A stretch of DNA of 64,000 nt from CALBZH01 sp964538515 (GTDB taxonomy: Bacteria > Desulfobacterota > Syntrophobacteria > Syntrophobacterales > Syntrophobacteraceae), in NCBI GenBank assembly GCA_964538515.1, contig CAZIEW010000019.1, positions 1-64,000 on the forward strand, read 5' to 3'. Positions 8,673 to 18,364 of this stretch are shown in pieces (position 1 is the stretch's first letter; the number at the start of each line of letters is the position of its first letter). The notes under the pieces were generated by a model that saw only the letters and a program-made list of their open reading frames with translations, did no database searches and was not told the DNA's origin. The position numbers and the translations under genes were made by a program.

Positions 8673-11165
8673 ATGGTGCGTCCTCTCCTTTGGATGGCGG
8701 TCGCGTTCCTGATCGGAGTCACCGCCGGGAGCCATATCCCGGAAGCCTGGCCGGTCCGGGTCCTGCTGGGCGCTTCCATCGCCGCATGGATGACGGCCCT
8801 CTTAGCCCTCGTGGAGGTCCTGCGACGCCTACGGAGCGCCGTCGTACTGCTCCTTCTCTTTGCGCTCCTCGGCACGCTCACCGGCCGCCTGGCCACGGAA
8901 AAGCTCCCCGCGCCCGCAAGCCTGACCCCCTATTTCGCTCGCCCTGGCACTCTTTTCCTGGCCGAGATCATCGCCCCCGCTTCCCTATGCGGAGACAAGG
9001 TGCGTCTCACACTGCGGCTGCACCGGGCCTTGACCGAGGATAAACTGCTTCCCGTGGAGGGGGCCGTCCTGCTGACGCTCCCCCTTGAGGCGGCCCCCTC
9101 CATCCCTCTTCCTTGGAGTCATGGAGACTGGGTCCTCGCCTCACTCAGCTTGAAGCACTTCCAGAACTTCAAGAACCCAGGCGGGCTCGACTATGCGCGG
9201 AGCATGGCGGCAAGAGGGGTTTACGGTCGAGCATCCCTCACGGACACACGATCCCTGGCTCGGATCCACCCGCCATCCTTTCTGACGGCGGAAGGCGAGA
9301 CATCCCTTCCCTCCTTCCAAAGGGGAATCGACCACTTCCGGCAGAGTGGATGTCTCTGGATGAGGCAACGCCTTTCCCACGACGCCGCCGATATCTATGC
9401 GTCCCTGCTTCTGGGGTACCGGGCTCCTCCCGAGTGGCTGGAACGGTTGAGCCGTTCGGGGGTCATTCACCTGCTCTCCATTTCAGGTCTCCACCTCGGC
9501 ATGGTGAGTCTCGGCGTTTTCTGGCTGGTCTGCCGCATGCTGCGCGTGCTGTTTCCTTCCCTTCTCTTGAGGCGAAGCGACCAGCACTACGCGCTCTGGC
9601 CGGCCTTGCTCGCCGCGGCGGTTTATGCGCTGATAAGTGGTCTGGCCCTTCCCACCTGGCGCTCACTCATCATGATCCTGCTCTTCATGGGCTCCGCTTT
9701 CTTCTACCGTTTTTCCGATCCGTTCACGGCATTGGGAGCTGCCGCGCTCCTCATTGTCTTGATCAGCCCCGAATGCCTTCGTGAGGTGAGCTTTCAGCTG
9801 TCTTTCCTTTCCATGCTGGGGCTTTTGGTCGTCTATCCACCCCTTCGCGACCGTCTCACTCGGGTCTTGGGCTCCCGGGCGCATGACCCGCCTTCAATCG
9901 TCAGGATCGTTACTCCCTTCGCCGAGGCTTTTCTGGCATCCATTGCCGCAAGCGTGATGATCATGCCCGTCGTGATCCATCATTTTCATGGAATCTCCCT
10001 GGCCGGGTTTCTGGCCAACGCGGTTTTGGTGCCGCTTACCGGCTTCACGGTGCTGCCGTTCGGATTGGCCGCTTTGTGTCTTTTCGCCGTCAGTGACGTT
10101 CTCGCTTTGCCCTTTCTGCTCCTTGGCGGCCTGTTCCTGGAGCTATGCCTCCGGCTGATCACCTGGTTCAGCGACCTTTCCTGGGCGTTCGTGTGGATCG
10201 GCGATCTATCCATTGCCCATCTGATCAGCATTTACATCCTCTTCGGCATCTCCGTCGGACCGTGGTCCCTGACACGAAAGACAGCGGCAATGGCGGGGCT
10301 CGCGCTGCTTCTCGCCGGCGGCAACGCCTGGGAAAAGCTTCATGCCGCGGACGTTTCGCGGGGCATGCTTCGAGTCACGGTCATCGATGTGGGCCAAGGT
10401 TCATCGACCTTGGTTCGGTTTCCTGGGGGAAAAACCCTTTTGGTGGACGGGGGAGGATTTCCAGATGAATCGTTCGACGTGGGACGGATGGTGCTGGCAC
10501 CGTTTCTCTGGCGCGAAGGAATCCATGCGCTGGACGCCGTCGTTCTCAGCCACGACCATCCAGACCACCGGAACGGCCTGCGGGCGATCCTATCGCACTT
10601 TCGCGTGGGCGCTCTCTGGGAAACCGGGATTCAGCCGGAGGGGGTCAGCACGGACGGCCTGGCACAAATCGCGAGACGGCGTCAGATCACCGTCCGAAGA
10701 CTTCCGGACCTGGGTTCGGAGCAGATCCTCGACGGCTGCCGTGTCCGGATTCTACATCCACCACCGGAGGCAGTCGGCCGAGAAACACCGCCTAGAACGC
10801 TCAACAATGCCTCCATGGCTCTCGAAATCACGCACGGCGAGACAAGCGTTCTCCTGCCGGGCGATATCGACCAATCCGTTGAGCGGCAATTGCTTTCGAC
10901 CTTGAAGCCCTGTGGGCCATTCCTGCTCGTGGCGGCCCATCACGGGAGCGAATCGTCCAACGGGGAGTTTTTCCTAAATGCTCTGAACCCTTGTGCTGTC
11001 ATCGTCTCGTGCGGTACCGACAATCCGTTCGGCTTTCCGTCTCCACGACTTCTGAGCTGGTGCGGCAATCGCGGCATCCCGTGCTTCCGAACGGACCACC
11101 AGGGGGCCATCGAAGGCCTCTCGGACGGAGCCCGTTGGCGTGTTCGCCCTCTCACGGCGCAATAG
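8673..11165 (+). CDS. comEC: ComEC/Rec2 DNA uptake channel protein
   Basis: Inner-membrane protein that carries single-stranded DNA into the cytoplasm during transformation. The 830-residue product has an N-terminal membrane region with an OB-like segment, a multi-helix competence domain (the stretch starting SISGLHLGMVSLG is typical) and a C-terminal metallo-beta-lactamase-like domain from about residue 565. That domain keeps the metal ligands LSHDHPDH and AHHGSESSNGEF. The gene appears complete, but no other competence gene is in the window, so transformability cannot be inferred. It ends 1 bp before the convergent FlhB-like gene. Confidence 0.93.
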   Translation: MVRPLLWMAVAFLIGVTAGSHIPEAWPVRVLLGASIAAWMTALLALVEVLRRLRSAVVLLLLFALLGTLTGRLATEKLPAPASLTPYFARPGTLFLAEIIAPASLCGDKVRLTLRLHRALTEDKLLPVEGAVLLTLPLEAAPSIPLPWSHGDWVLASLSLKHFQNFKNPGGLDYARSMAARGVYGRASLTDTRSLARIHPPSFLTAEGETSLPSFQRGIDHFRQSGCLWMRQRLSHDAADIYASLLLGYRAPPEWLERLSRSGVIHLLSISGLHLGMVSLGVFWLVCRMLRVLFPSLLLRRSDQHYALWPALLAAAVYALISGLALPTWRSLIMILLFMGSAFFYRFSDPFTALGAAALLIVLISPECLREVSFQLSFLSMLGLLVVYPPLRDRLTRVLGSRAHDPPSIVRIVTPFAEAFLASIAASVMIMPVVIHHFHGISLAGFLANAVLVPLTGFTVLPFGLAALCLFAVSDVLALPFLLLGGLFLELCLRLITWFSDLSWAFVWIGDLSIAHLISIYILFGISVGPWSLTRKTAAMAGLALLLAGGNAWEKLHAADVSRGMLRVTVIDVGQGSSTLVRFPGGKTLLVDGGGFPDESFDVGRMVLAPFLWREGIHALDAVVLSHDHPDHRNGLRAILSHFRVGALWETGIQPEGVSTDGLAQIARRRQITVRRLPDLGSEQILDGCRVRILHPPPEAVGRETPPRTLNNASMALEITHGETSVLLPGDIDQSVERQLLSTLKPCGPFLLVAAHHGSESSNGEFFLNALNPCAVIVSCGTDNPFGFPSPRLLSWCGNRGIPCFRTDHQGAIEGLSDGARWRVRPLTAQ

Positions 11166-11166
11166 A

Positions 11167-11439
11167 TCAAACCTTCTTGGTCATGCGGTAGACATAGGCG
11201 AGCACTTCGGCCACTGCCCGGTAAAGGTCCGGCGGGATCTCTTCGCCCACGTCCAGTTTGGAGAGCACTTCGACCAGGGCCGGGTCCTTCTTGGTCGTGA
11301 TGCCGTGCTTCTTGGCGACCTCGATGATCCGATCGGCCACGATCCCCTGCCCTTTGGCGACCACCGTCGGCGCACGGTCGACCATGTGCTGGTACTTCAG
11401 AGCTGCCGCTTTTCGCTGCTTTTCCGTCATGGGCGCCAC
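11167..11439 (-). CDS. FlhB C-terminal-domain-like small protein
   Basis: The 90-residue product matches the cytoplasmic C-terminal domain of the flagellar export switch FlhB (EscU/YscU family). It has the ALKY start, the PTVVAKGQGIVADRI core and the EIPPDLYRAVAEVLAYVYR end. The NPTH self-cleavage motif and all membrane helices are absent. Such stand-alone proteins are often encoded beside FliK-like genes, as here (15 bp downstream of one). No other flagellar gene is in the window. A role in export-substrate switching is an inference. Confidence 0.85.
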   Translation of the reverse strand: MAPMTEKQRKAAALKYQHMVDRAPTVVAKGQGIVADRIIEVAKKHGITTKKDPALVEVLSKLDVGEEIPPDLYRAVAEVLAYVYRMTKKV

Positions 11440-11454
11440 CTTTGCGAAAGCTTG

Positions 11455-12837
11455 TCAGATCTTGACGCTCAGGATGCTTTCGAAGGAATCCAGCTGCTGG
11501 AAAGGCGCGAGATGCTTTTCCTTCGAGCCGTGAAAATCGGTGGCCTTCAGGTTGAGGCCGCTTGCCTGAAACATGGATTCGAGCTCGGCGACGTTCTGCT
11601 TGAGCACCTCCCGAAGGCCCTGGTGCTCCGCTTCAAAAGAGATGAAGAAATCCTGGTCCTGTTTCAAAGCGAGGATCGTCAGTTTGCCCAGCTGATCGAA
11701 ATCCAGTTGAACGAGGCAATAATACTTTCGCTCCAAACCACCCCCCCGGCTTCTTTTGAAAGCGATCTCGGCCTCCTTGAGACCGTCCCAGATCAAGGGG
11801 AGGAAGGTGTAGAAGGAATCCGTCAGCTTGCTGAGAAGCTGAAAGGTTTCAATATCGTGCAGAAGTCCGTCGAGTACCTCCATGGCTTTGGTCTGAGCCG
11901 CCCCCGTGTCCCGCGCGTGTGCCTTGTGAGGCTCCTCCATCGGTCGCGCAGCGTCTGCTCCTTGATCCATTGAATCAAGGATTCGCTGTCTCAGATCCAG
12001 GAGCTTCGACTTCAGATCGGCCGTGACCGGAGCGGTTTCAAGCGAGGCGGGGGCACCGGGCTCCGGCGTCTCCTCGGGAGCGGCGTCTTCCCCTGACAGA
12101 GAGCCCGCCAAGGCGCGCATTTTCGCTTCGAGCGCCACGCCGGTCCCCCCCAGCAGCGCTTTCAAGGGAACATCGGGGAGATTGTCGATTGCGGTGAAGA
12201 GCTCATCCGCACCGGCAAGCGCTTCAAGCCACTCGGGCGATGCCTGGAGCCAGGGATCGCTGAGCACCAGCGCCAGTCGATTCTGGATGTTCTGCTCGGT
12301 ACTCGTCAGGCTGGCCTGCAGGAGTGTCATGATCTGGCCGCGCAGCTCCTTGGGAAGCTTTGCCGCATCCTCCGGCAGCGCCTTGAGAAGCCGTTCGATG
12401 ACCGACGCAAAATCGGCCGGACGCTGCTCCTTTACGGCCAGAAGCTCCGCAAGCTCACCCACGAGCCCGTGAACAAGGGCCAGTCCGCTGGCTTGCCCCC
12501 CCTGTGCCTTGGGCTCGGGGAGTTTTTCAATCATCTGCAGCCGGATCTGCTGAGCGCCTTTTTCCCCTTTCACTTCCGCGACGCGCAGGAGGACCATCGT
12601 ATCAGGCACCAACTGGAGCTCGGACTTGGTCTGAATAAGACTTCCCTTGACTCGCAGCAGCGTGTCCCCACCGGGCATGATTTCGACCACGCGCGCGCGC
12701 AGGACTTCCCCGGGGCTTAGGATCGGGAGCTTCCCGCCCGGTGGGGTCTGAATCTGAAGCGAGTCTTTGGCACCTACTCGTAAGTCCACGAAAGCCCAGC
12801 TCTTTCCGGGGCTGAACGCGCAAGCCCCGCGCTCCAT
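11455..12837 (-). CDS. FliK-like flagellar hook-length control protein
   Basis: The 460-residue product is mostly a variable, proline/alanine-rich and helical region. It ends in a FliK C-terminal-like domain (about residues 360-450) with LDFDQLGKLTILALKQDQDFFISFEAE. FliK proteins measure hook length and switch export specificity through FlhB; an FlhB-C-like partner follows directly. The start is uncertain: the first ATG is used, but downstream GTG codons could serve. Overall similarity is loose apart from the C-terminal domain. Confidence 0.7.
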   Translation of the reverse strand: MERGACAFSPGKSWAFVDLRVGAKDSLQIQTPPGGKLPILSPGEVLRARVVEIMPGGDTLLRVKGSLIQTKSELQLVPDTMVLLRVAEVKGEKGAQQIRLQMIEKLPEPKAQGGQASGLALVHGLVGELAELLAVKEQRPADFASVIERLLKALPEDAAKLPKELRGQIMTLLQASLTSTEQNIQNRLALVLSDPWLQASPEWLEALAGADELFTAIDNLPDVPLKALLGGTGVALEAKMRALAGSLSGEDAAPEETPEPGAPASLETAPVTADLKSKLLDLRQRILDSMDQGADAARPMEEPHKAHARDTGAAQTKAMEVLDGLLHDIETFQLLSKLTDSFYTFLPLIWDGLKEAEIAFKRSRGGGLERKYYCLVQLDFDQLGKLTILALKQDQDFFISFEAEHQGLREVLKQNVAELESMFQASGLNLKATDFHGSKEKHLAPFQQLDSFESILSVKI

Positions 12838-12882
12838 GCACGACGCCAGGTGTCAGCCATTTGGGGCCTGAGGAGTGCCAGC

Positions 12883-14400
12883 CTAATCAACCGCGATCGC
12901 ATGCCACCTGCGCGCCAGCTCGACCAGGATGCGAACACCAAATCCCGTCGCGCCTTGGGGAATCGCGATCAGGTCCTTGGTGGTCCATGCCGTCCCGGCG
13001 ATGTCCAAGTGGATCCACGGCATGGTATCCGGGACGAACTGCTGCAAGAAGATCCCGCCGACGATGGCCCCGCCCGAGCGATCTCCCACATTCTTGAAAT
13101 CTGCAACCTCGCTTTTGATGCCTTCGAAATAGAAGTCATAGAGTGGAAGCGGCCAGACCCGATCGCCCACTTCCCAGCCGATGTCCTGGACGGCCCGGAC
13201 GAAGCTCTCCCTGTTGCCCAGGATCCCAGCGAAGTGATGCCCCAGGGCCACCACGCACGCACCGGTGAGCGTGGCCAGGTCGACGATGGCGCACGGGTCG
13301 AACCGTTGGCTGTAGGTCAACGCATCGCAGAGCACCATGCGCCCCTCGGCATCGGTGCTGATGACTTCGATCGTAAGTCCCGATAGCGATCGAACGACAT
13401 CCCCTGGCTTGTAGGCCTTGCCGTCCGGCATGTTCTCCGTGCACGGCATGATGCCGATCACCCGTCGCGGGGTCGTTTCCCTTCCAAGCACCTCGAAGGC
13501 ACCCAGCACGGCGGCCGCCCCCGCCATATCGTGCTTCATGGCCTCCATTTTGTCGCTCGGCTTGAGCGAAATCCCGCCCGTGTCAAAGGTGATGCCCTTG
13601 CCCACGAAGACGAGGGGCCGATCGCTTTCCGTTCCCGGAGGCGCATGCTCGAGAACGATCAGGTAGGCTGGCTCCCGGCTTCCCTGGGCGACTGCCGCGA
13701 AGGCCCCCATGCCCAGGTTGCGAGCCTCTTCAACGTCCATCACCTGGAGCTTGAAGCCGTATGCATCGGAGAGCCGCCGAGCGGCGGCGACGAGATGGCT
13801 TGGGGTGGCCTCGTTGGCGGGGGCCGACGCCAAGTCTCGCGCCAGGGCAACACCCGCCATGATGGCGCGGCAGGTCTCGACCTCGGCCCGCAGCGAGTCT
13901 TTGGGGTCCGTTTCGGTCGTCAGCACGAGAAGCTCCGGGAATTCCTCGCCATTGAGATCCCGTGTTTTGAGCCCCGTATACCGGTAGAGTCCCGAGAGTC
14001 CGCCCAGGAGCGACTCGCGAAAAGCGGTCTGCAGCGGAAACGGGAGACCTTCGAAAGCCATGAGCGGAAAGGCGATCCTCCTCAGCTTCATCTCCCGGCA
14101 CTTCCTGAGCGCGGCGGCAACGGCCGATCTCAGTTTGAAAAGATCGAGCTTTGCCTCCGGGCCAAGCCCGACGCAAACAACCCTGGGGATTCTGGCTCCC
14201 GACGGCGCGTAGTAAGTGGCGACTTGCTGGTGCTTGCCCTGGAAGTCCTCCAAGTCCAGGAGGTCGCGCAGCCACCTTGCCTGCTGATCCGTCCATCGTC
14301 CCAGCGCTGGCGGCAGCTGCGCAGGCTTCTCGAACGCCAGAAAGACAATCGCGTCGGCTTCCCAGGAATCGAGGGAAGCCGTCTTCCATTGGATCTCCAT
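12883..14400 (-). CDS. pepA: Leucyl aminopeptidase (M17)
   Basis: Cytoplasmic two-metal aminopeptidase that trims N-terminal residues from peptides. The 505-residue product has the catalytic and metal region starting VGKGITFDTGGISLKPS and the family signature TDAEGRMVLCDAL, with the Arg and metal-binding Asp/Glu intact. The start at 14400 is preferred because AAGGAG lies 8 bp upstream; a further ATG at 14433 lacks this. It sits in a minus-strand operon 16 bp after the P1-family peptidase gene, so two peptidases are made together. Confidence 0.93.
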   Translation of the reverse strand: MEIQWKTASLDSWEADAIVFLAFEKPAQLPPALGRWTDQQARWLRDLLDLEDFQGKHQQVATYYAPSGARIPRVVCVGLGPEAKLDLFKLRSAVAAALRKCREMKLRRIAFPLMAFEGLPFPLQTAFRESLLGGLSGLYRYTGLKTRDLNGEEFPELLVLTTETDPKDSLRAEVETCRAIMAGVALARDLASAPANEATPSHLVAAARRLSDAYGFKLQVMDVEEARNLGMGAFAAVAQGSREPAYLIVLEHAPPGTESDRPLVFVGKGITFDTGGISLKPSDKMEAMKHDMAGAAAVLGAFEVLGRETTPRRVIGIMPCTENMPDGKAYKPGDVVRSLSGLTIEVISTDAEGRMVLCDALTYSQRFDPCAIVDLATLTGACVVALGHHFAGILGNRESFVRAVQDIGWEVGDRVWPLPLYDFYFEGIKSEVADFKNVGDRSGGAIVGGIFLQQFVPDTMPWIHLDIAGTAWTTKDLIAIPQGATGFGVRILVELARRWHAIAVD

Positions 14401-14416
14401 GCGAAGACTCCTTGTC

Positions 14417-15394
14417 TCAGGACAAATCACCATGAGCGGGCAGACGGCTCACGGCCCTGGCCCGGATCACCCCTCTGACGACGGCTTGGGCGGTGGCTTG
14501 AGCAGCCAGCGCTCCGATGATAGACACCTCGGCACTCGGACCGTCACCGCAGCTGAGCGCGAAGATGGTGTCCCCGTCGTAGAGGGTATGCGCCGGGAAA
14601 ATGACTCGCGCCAAGCCGTCATGCGCCATCTGAGCCACCTTGGTGAGCTGGGTCTTGGTGAGCTTCACGTTCGTCGCCACGGCCCCGACCACCGTGTGCT
14701 GTCCCTCAGGAAACCCACGCAGCCTGGTAAGCCGCCGGATCTCCTGCTCCGCATCGAGGATTCTCAGACTCTCGGCACTCTCTCGGCATCCGGCCAAAGT
14801 CTTTGCGCCGCTGGGCTCGACAACGTTCCCGAACGCGTTCACGACCATGAGCGCCCCCACCTGGACTCCCGTGGGAGCCTCGATACAGAAGCTCCCCAGC
14901 CCCCCCTTCATCCCCCGGTGCAGTCCGTGCAGCTTCCCAACGGTGGCCCCCAGGCCGGCCCCCTCGCAACCCTCAGGGACAGGGGCGTCCGAGGCGGCCA
15001 GGCACGCCTCATAGCCCAGCTCGGCGTCCGGATGGCGATCTGTCGTATTCATGCCGAGATCGAAGATCATGGCCCCGGACACGATGGGGACGAGCCCGTG
15101 CCCCGTGTCGAAGCCCAACCGCTGGTCGCTCAAATACCGCTTCAACCCCTCGGCCACGCTGAGCCCGAACGCACTGCCTCCGGCAAAAAAGAGCCCGTGG
15201 ACCTTGTGCACCAGGTTCAGCGGATGGAGCGTGTCGGTCCCGCAGGTGGCGGGCGCCCCGCCCCGCACACCGACGCCGGCCGTTGCCCCGCCCTGGGGCA
15301 GGATGACCGTGCAGCCGCTAAGGCCTCCCGGCAGAGCCGCGTGCCCGACCCGAATCGTCTCGATCGCGGTCAGCGTGTCATTGTACAGGCGCAT
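14417..15394 (-). CDS. P1-family (DmpA/S58-like) peptidase
   Basis: The 325-residue product resembles DmpA-type N-terminal nucleophile aminopeptidases. It has the opening IRVGHA, the glycine-rich FFAGGSAFGLSVAEGL, the central GALMVVNAFGNVVEP and the late DGDTIFALSCG. Members mature by self-cleavage into two chains; I could not fix the nucleophile position with confidence. Its start overlaps the end of the HD-domain gene by 17 bp and it precedes pepA by 16 bp, which indicates an operon. The substrate is unknown. Confidence 0.82.
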   Translation of the reverse strand: MRLYNDTLTAIETIRVGHAALPGGLSGCTVILPQGGATAGVGVRGGAPATCGTDTLHPLNLVHKVHGLFFAGGSAFGLSVAEGLKRYLSDQRLGFDTGHGLVPIVSGAMIFDLGMNTTDRHPDAELGYEACLAASDAPVPEGCEGAGLGATVGKLHGLHRGMKGGLGSFCIEAPTGVQVGALMVVNAFGNVVEPSGAKTLAGCRESAESLRILDAEQEIRRLTRLRGFPEGQHTVVGAVATNVKLTKTQLTKVAQMAHDGLARVIFPAHTLYDGDTIFALSCGDGPSAEVSIIGALAAQATAQAVVRGVIRARAVSRLPAHGDLS

Positions 15395-16145
15395 CCTCCG
15401 GGTACCTCTGCCTAAGATAGTGGTAGATCTCTTTTCCGATGTCCATTCCTGCCTCGATGATCTGAGGCCCGAAATGACGGCCGGTCGTGCTCCTGAACGT
15501 CTCCCGGATGCGCAGAATCCCGCTCATGCCCCAAGGGAAGCGCGTGATCAATTCCCGCGGCGTCACCTTCTGGTGGTCGATCATGTGCCAGATGGTGTGT
15601 GTGAAGGTGTCCCGCCCCCACCGAAACTTATCGGCATCGTAGAGGGAATCGCTCACGAGATGGAACCAGGGACGGAGAAACGGCACCGGCGTCGTGAAGG
15701 CCTCGTGGTTCCTTATGGCGGCACAGATGCATGCAACCTCGATCTCATGCAGGGGAAAGCCATCCAGAAGCCTGGCGGCTTCGACAGCACCGACCTCGGC
15801 ATGCTTTTCCTCGCCGCGGGAAATGTCGTGCAAGAGCCCCGCGAAAAGACCGAGCAACATAAGCCGTTCCCCGCGCCGCCGCTCGATGCGGCTCGCCAGG
15901 GTTTCGATGCAGATGAGGGTCGCGGCATCGAGCCCCACACGGGAGCAATGGTAGAGGCCGTGTCCCAGGTCCTCGTTGAGTAGCGGTGAAACGCGGCTCC
16001 GCAGACGCGCGACCAGCGGGTCGGCGTGGTAGAGCCTGCGGGCCAGCGCCATGGGGGCCCTGAACCGGATATAGAAGTCGGGCAGCCTGTGCCGGGATGC
16101 TATTCGCTCCGCTTCGCGCTGCAGCTTCTTGATCTCGTCATCCAT
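15378..16145 (-). CDS. HD-domain protein (putative phosphohydrolase)
   Basis: The 255-residue product has an HD-superfamily core: a first His in HGLYHCSRVGLDAATL, the HD pair in LFAGLLHDISRGEEKHAEVG near residue 130, and later NHE and D residues that could complete the metal site. HD proteins hydrolyse phosphate esters of nucleotides; the substrate here cannot be told. The start at 16145 is chosen because translation beyond it loses protein character. It overlaps the downstream peptidase gene. Confidence 0.75.
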   Translation of the reverse strand: MDDEIKKLQREAERIASRHRLPDFYIRFRAPMALARRLYHADPLVARLRSRVSPLLNEDLGHGLYHCSRVGLDAATLICIETLASRIERRRGERLMLLGLFAGLLHDISRGEEKHAEVGAVEAARLLDGFPLHEIEVACICAAIRNHEAFTTPVPFLRPWFHLVSDSLYDADKFRWGRDTFTHTIWHMIDHQKVTPRELITRFPWGMSGILRIRETFRSTTGRHFGPQIIEAGMDIGKEIYHYLRQRYPEDAPVQ

Positions 16146-16170
16146 GGGAACCTGCGACGGTGATGGGGCC

Positions 16171-16434
16171 TTAGTGAAGCCCGTACTTTTCCGCGATGAG
16201 CCGCCGGAATCGCGGGCGGTAAATGAGATCGAACGTCGCCTCCTTGCCGGGAAAAAGCTCGCAGGCCCGCTGTTTGACTCCCTCCACCATACGCAGCGCG
16301 TCGCCATGGGAAACGCTGGACTGCGCAATAGTCGCCAGCGCGAAATCGACCAGCCTGCGAAGGAGTCTGATCCGCCGGTTCTCCTCTCGAATCTCGGATT
16401 CGAGCTTCAACGGCTCTGCGTCCACAAAAGCCAT
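16171..16434 (-). CDS. Small helical hypothetical protein
   Basis: The 87-residue product starts at an ATG with GGGAGG 6 bp upstream. It is charged and probably helical, with no cysteines and no signal peptide. It lies 25 bp before the HD-domain gene on the same strand, so it is likely the first gene of that operon. I do not recognise the family. Confidence 0.6.
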   Translation of the reverse strand: MAFVDAEPLKLESEIREENRRIRLLRRLVDFALATIAQSSVSHGDALRMVEGVKQRACELFPGKEATFDLIYRPRFRRLIAEKYGLH

Positions 16435-16905
16435 CGACACCTCCCGATGTCAAGATGAAGTATTGTGCCCATTAATGGCTCAAAGCGCAAGAGCGGCAGC
16501 ACTTACGAATCAAGGATATCCTTATCCGTACCTGATGCATGGCTGGACGTCGACACCCGGAGGTCGATGGGTGGGATGGGCCTCGGTGAGCCTCTGCCGG
16601 CCGGCAGGGTGAATGATTGACACATTGCCGATTCGCTGCGTTTATCGAAGGGGACATCTGACCGCTGGGAAACGGTGTGCATCTGCGAAGGTCATGCAAG
16701 CGAAGTCTATTGGGGTCAATTCAATGAGCGGCCGTTGAAATCGGCGACCGGTGAAAGCCGGGAGCCCTCGTATCGTTCTTCCGGCATGCTTCCGGCCGAA
16801 ATCCGGCATTTTTTCAGACTGGTGCTGCCTCGGCCTTCGCCGGGTTGACGATGTGGAAGTCGGCCGCTGGTCTGCAATCCTTTGTCCGAAGACGGAGCCG
16901 GTGGT
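16435..16905. other. Gene-poor stretch
   Basis: I see no convincing coding frame, tRNA or repeat here. The frames are short, with unusual composition and no ribosome binding site. The promoter of the minus-strand operon should lie near 16440-16520, but I could not pick one out. Confidence 0.4.
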
Positions 16906-17196
16906 TCATCCCGGATGCTCATCTTTGGCCGAATGGGGTCGCCTAACCCCGATCGATTTAATGAGTCGCTCCGTGATCGAGCTGATCCGGTAATGCCCCA
17001 AGCTCTCCGAGACATCGAAAACCCTCCAGATGCCATCCGGGTACAGCCTCACTTCCTTGGTGTTCGAGCAGGATTTGGAAGCGCACCAAAAGAGCCTGTA
17101 ACCGGTCAGCGCCAAGCTCCGACACGGTTTTCTGCAGGAACTGCAAAACACGCGATTCCTCGACAGGTCGATGAAAAAAGGGACCTTTCGTTTCAC
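16906..17196 (-). CDS. Small Cys-rich (zinc-ribbon-like) hypothetical protein
   Basis: The minus-strand frame gives 96 residues from a GTG at 17196, which has GAAGGAGG 5 bp upstream. The product has CSSCRKPC near residue 18 and CASKSC near residue 37, spaced like a zinc ribbon, followed by a hydrophobic, Trp-containing stretch. An ATG further upstream in the same frame lacks a binding site and reads as non-protein. Support is the ribosome binding site and the cysteine pattern only. I do not recognise the family. Confidence 0.45.
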   Translation of the reverse strand: MKRKVPFFIDLSRNRVFCSSCRKPCRSLALTGYRLFWCASKSCSNTKEVRLYPDGIWRVFDVSESLGHYRISSITERLIKSIGVRRPHSAKDEHPG

Positions 17197-17876
17197 GGAC
17201 GCCTCCTTCGTCCTGAATCTCGTCTCCCCGATCGGCTTCGTGCTCGAGTCGGGCCAGTCCCGACCCAGGCAGTGTCCGCTCATGTCTCATGGACCCCAGA
17301 CCCCAAGGGCGCACGGAACACCGTCGCGGAACCGAATCGGCCGATCGTTGGGCCAAGATGTTGGCTCGGGCAGAAAGCAGCCAATGCGGTCGCAAGATGG
17401 CAAAGGAGGCTGAGTGCGACAATCAAAAGGACTGCCACGCGGGAAGAGCATGCGATTCGATGGCGTAGCCGTAGTCACGGGAGCAGACGCGACTCGATGA
17501 AACCGGAGCGCAATCGGAACGTTTCCAATAAACTATAGGGGCCTGACGGAATCGTGTCAAACAGAGATCGATGCCGGGTACCCGATTACCCCTGGGCGGA
17601 TCCGATCCCGCCTTGGCGGCACGCTGCAAAGCCGACCTCACAGGGTCATGGACGTGCTCTCCGTGCCGTTCCGCCGGTCCGCCGCGGTTTCGCCCTTGCC
17701 TTTGGCGAGGGTTTATGTCACTGATCAGATCACTGACAGGATTCACGCACGACAGACATGTGCCCCCATGAGGTGACACCCACGCCGTGCGCACACGGAT
17801 GCGTCAACCGGATGCGCTAGGAGACAGGGCAGCGATGATCCGAAGTCTTTTGGCCAATCACTGGTAGCGGTTCGGC
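17197..17876. other. Gene-poor stretch
   Basis: No frame here looks like a protein on either strand. I see no repeat, tRNA or clear terminator. Divergent promoters for the flanking small genes could lie here. Confidence 0.35.
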
Positions 17877-18266
17877 ATGGCGACGACAGATGGAGACTCG
17901 GGCGGCGAATCGTTGTGCCCCATCAAGCGACTTCTCACCGAGCGCACGGGGCGCGGGGGTGAGCCGCTGGAAGTGTGGGAGATCCTCGCAGCCGCCCAGG
18001 ACGGCTTTGAGCTCTTGTTCCGCGAGCCGCCTCTCGGGCCGATCCCCGACTACCTCGAGGTCCACTGGAGGGTTTATGGGTGTGTCGGGGAGTTTGAGGA
18101 GAGCGTCGAGCAGCTTGAGCGCTGGAAGGTCCTGCAAGTCGGGCGATGGCTCCAAGAGCGAGTCGGGCGGCGGTGGCGTGTCGACGGACAGGTCTACGAG
18201 CTGCGGGCGGTGGACGGCGATGGACCCGGCTCGGTGAGGTATTCAGCTCGCCCGTGCGATGTTTGA
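17877..18266 (+). CDS. Possible small hypothetical protein
   Basis: The 129-residue frame is rich in Trp, Tyr and Phe (for example EVWEILAAAQDGFELLF and YLEVHWRVYG) and looks more like a protein than the overlapping minus-strand frame. There is no clear ribosome binding site before the ATG, and I recognise no family. It may be spurious. Confidence 0.3.
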   Translation: MATTDGDSGGESLCPIKRLLTERTGRGGEPLEVWEILAAAQDGFELLFREPPLGPIPDYLEVHWRVYGCVGEFEESVEQLERWKVLQVGRWLQERVGRRWRVDGQVYELRAVDGDGPGSVRYSARPCDV

Positions 18267-18364
18267 AGCTCAATTCTTAACAGTAGACTCAGCGGAAACG
18301 GGCGCAGCCGGAGCCATCGACCGAAGGGTCCGTTATTCCGCATGGATTGGGAAGGTATCTTCCG

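Noticed and set aside
17817..18155. 112-codon minus-strand ORF
   Set aside because: Less protein-like than the overlapping plus frame and without a ribosome binding site.
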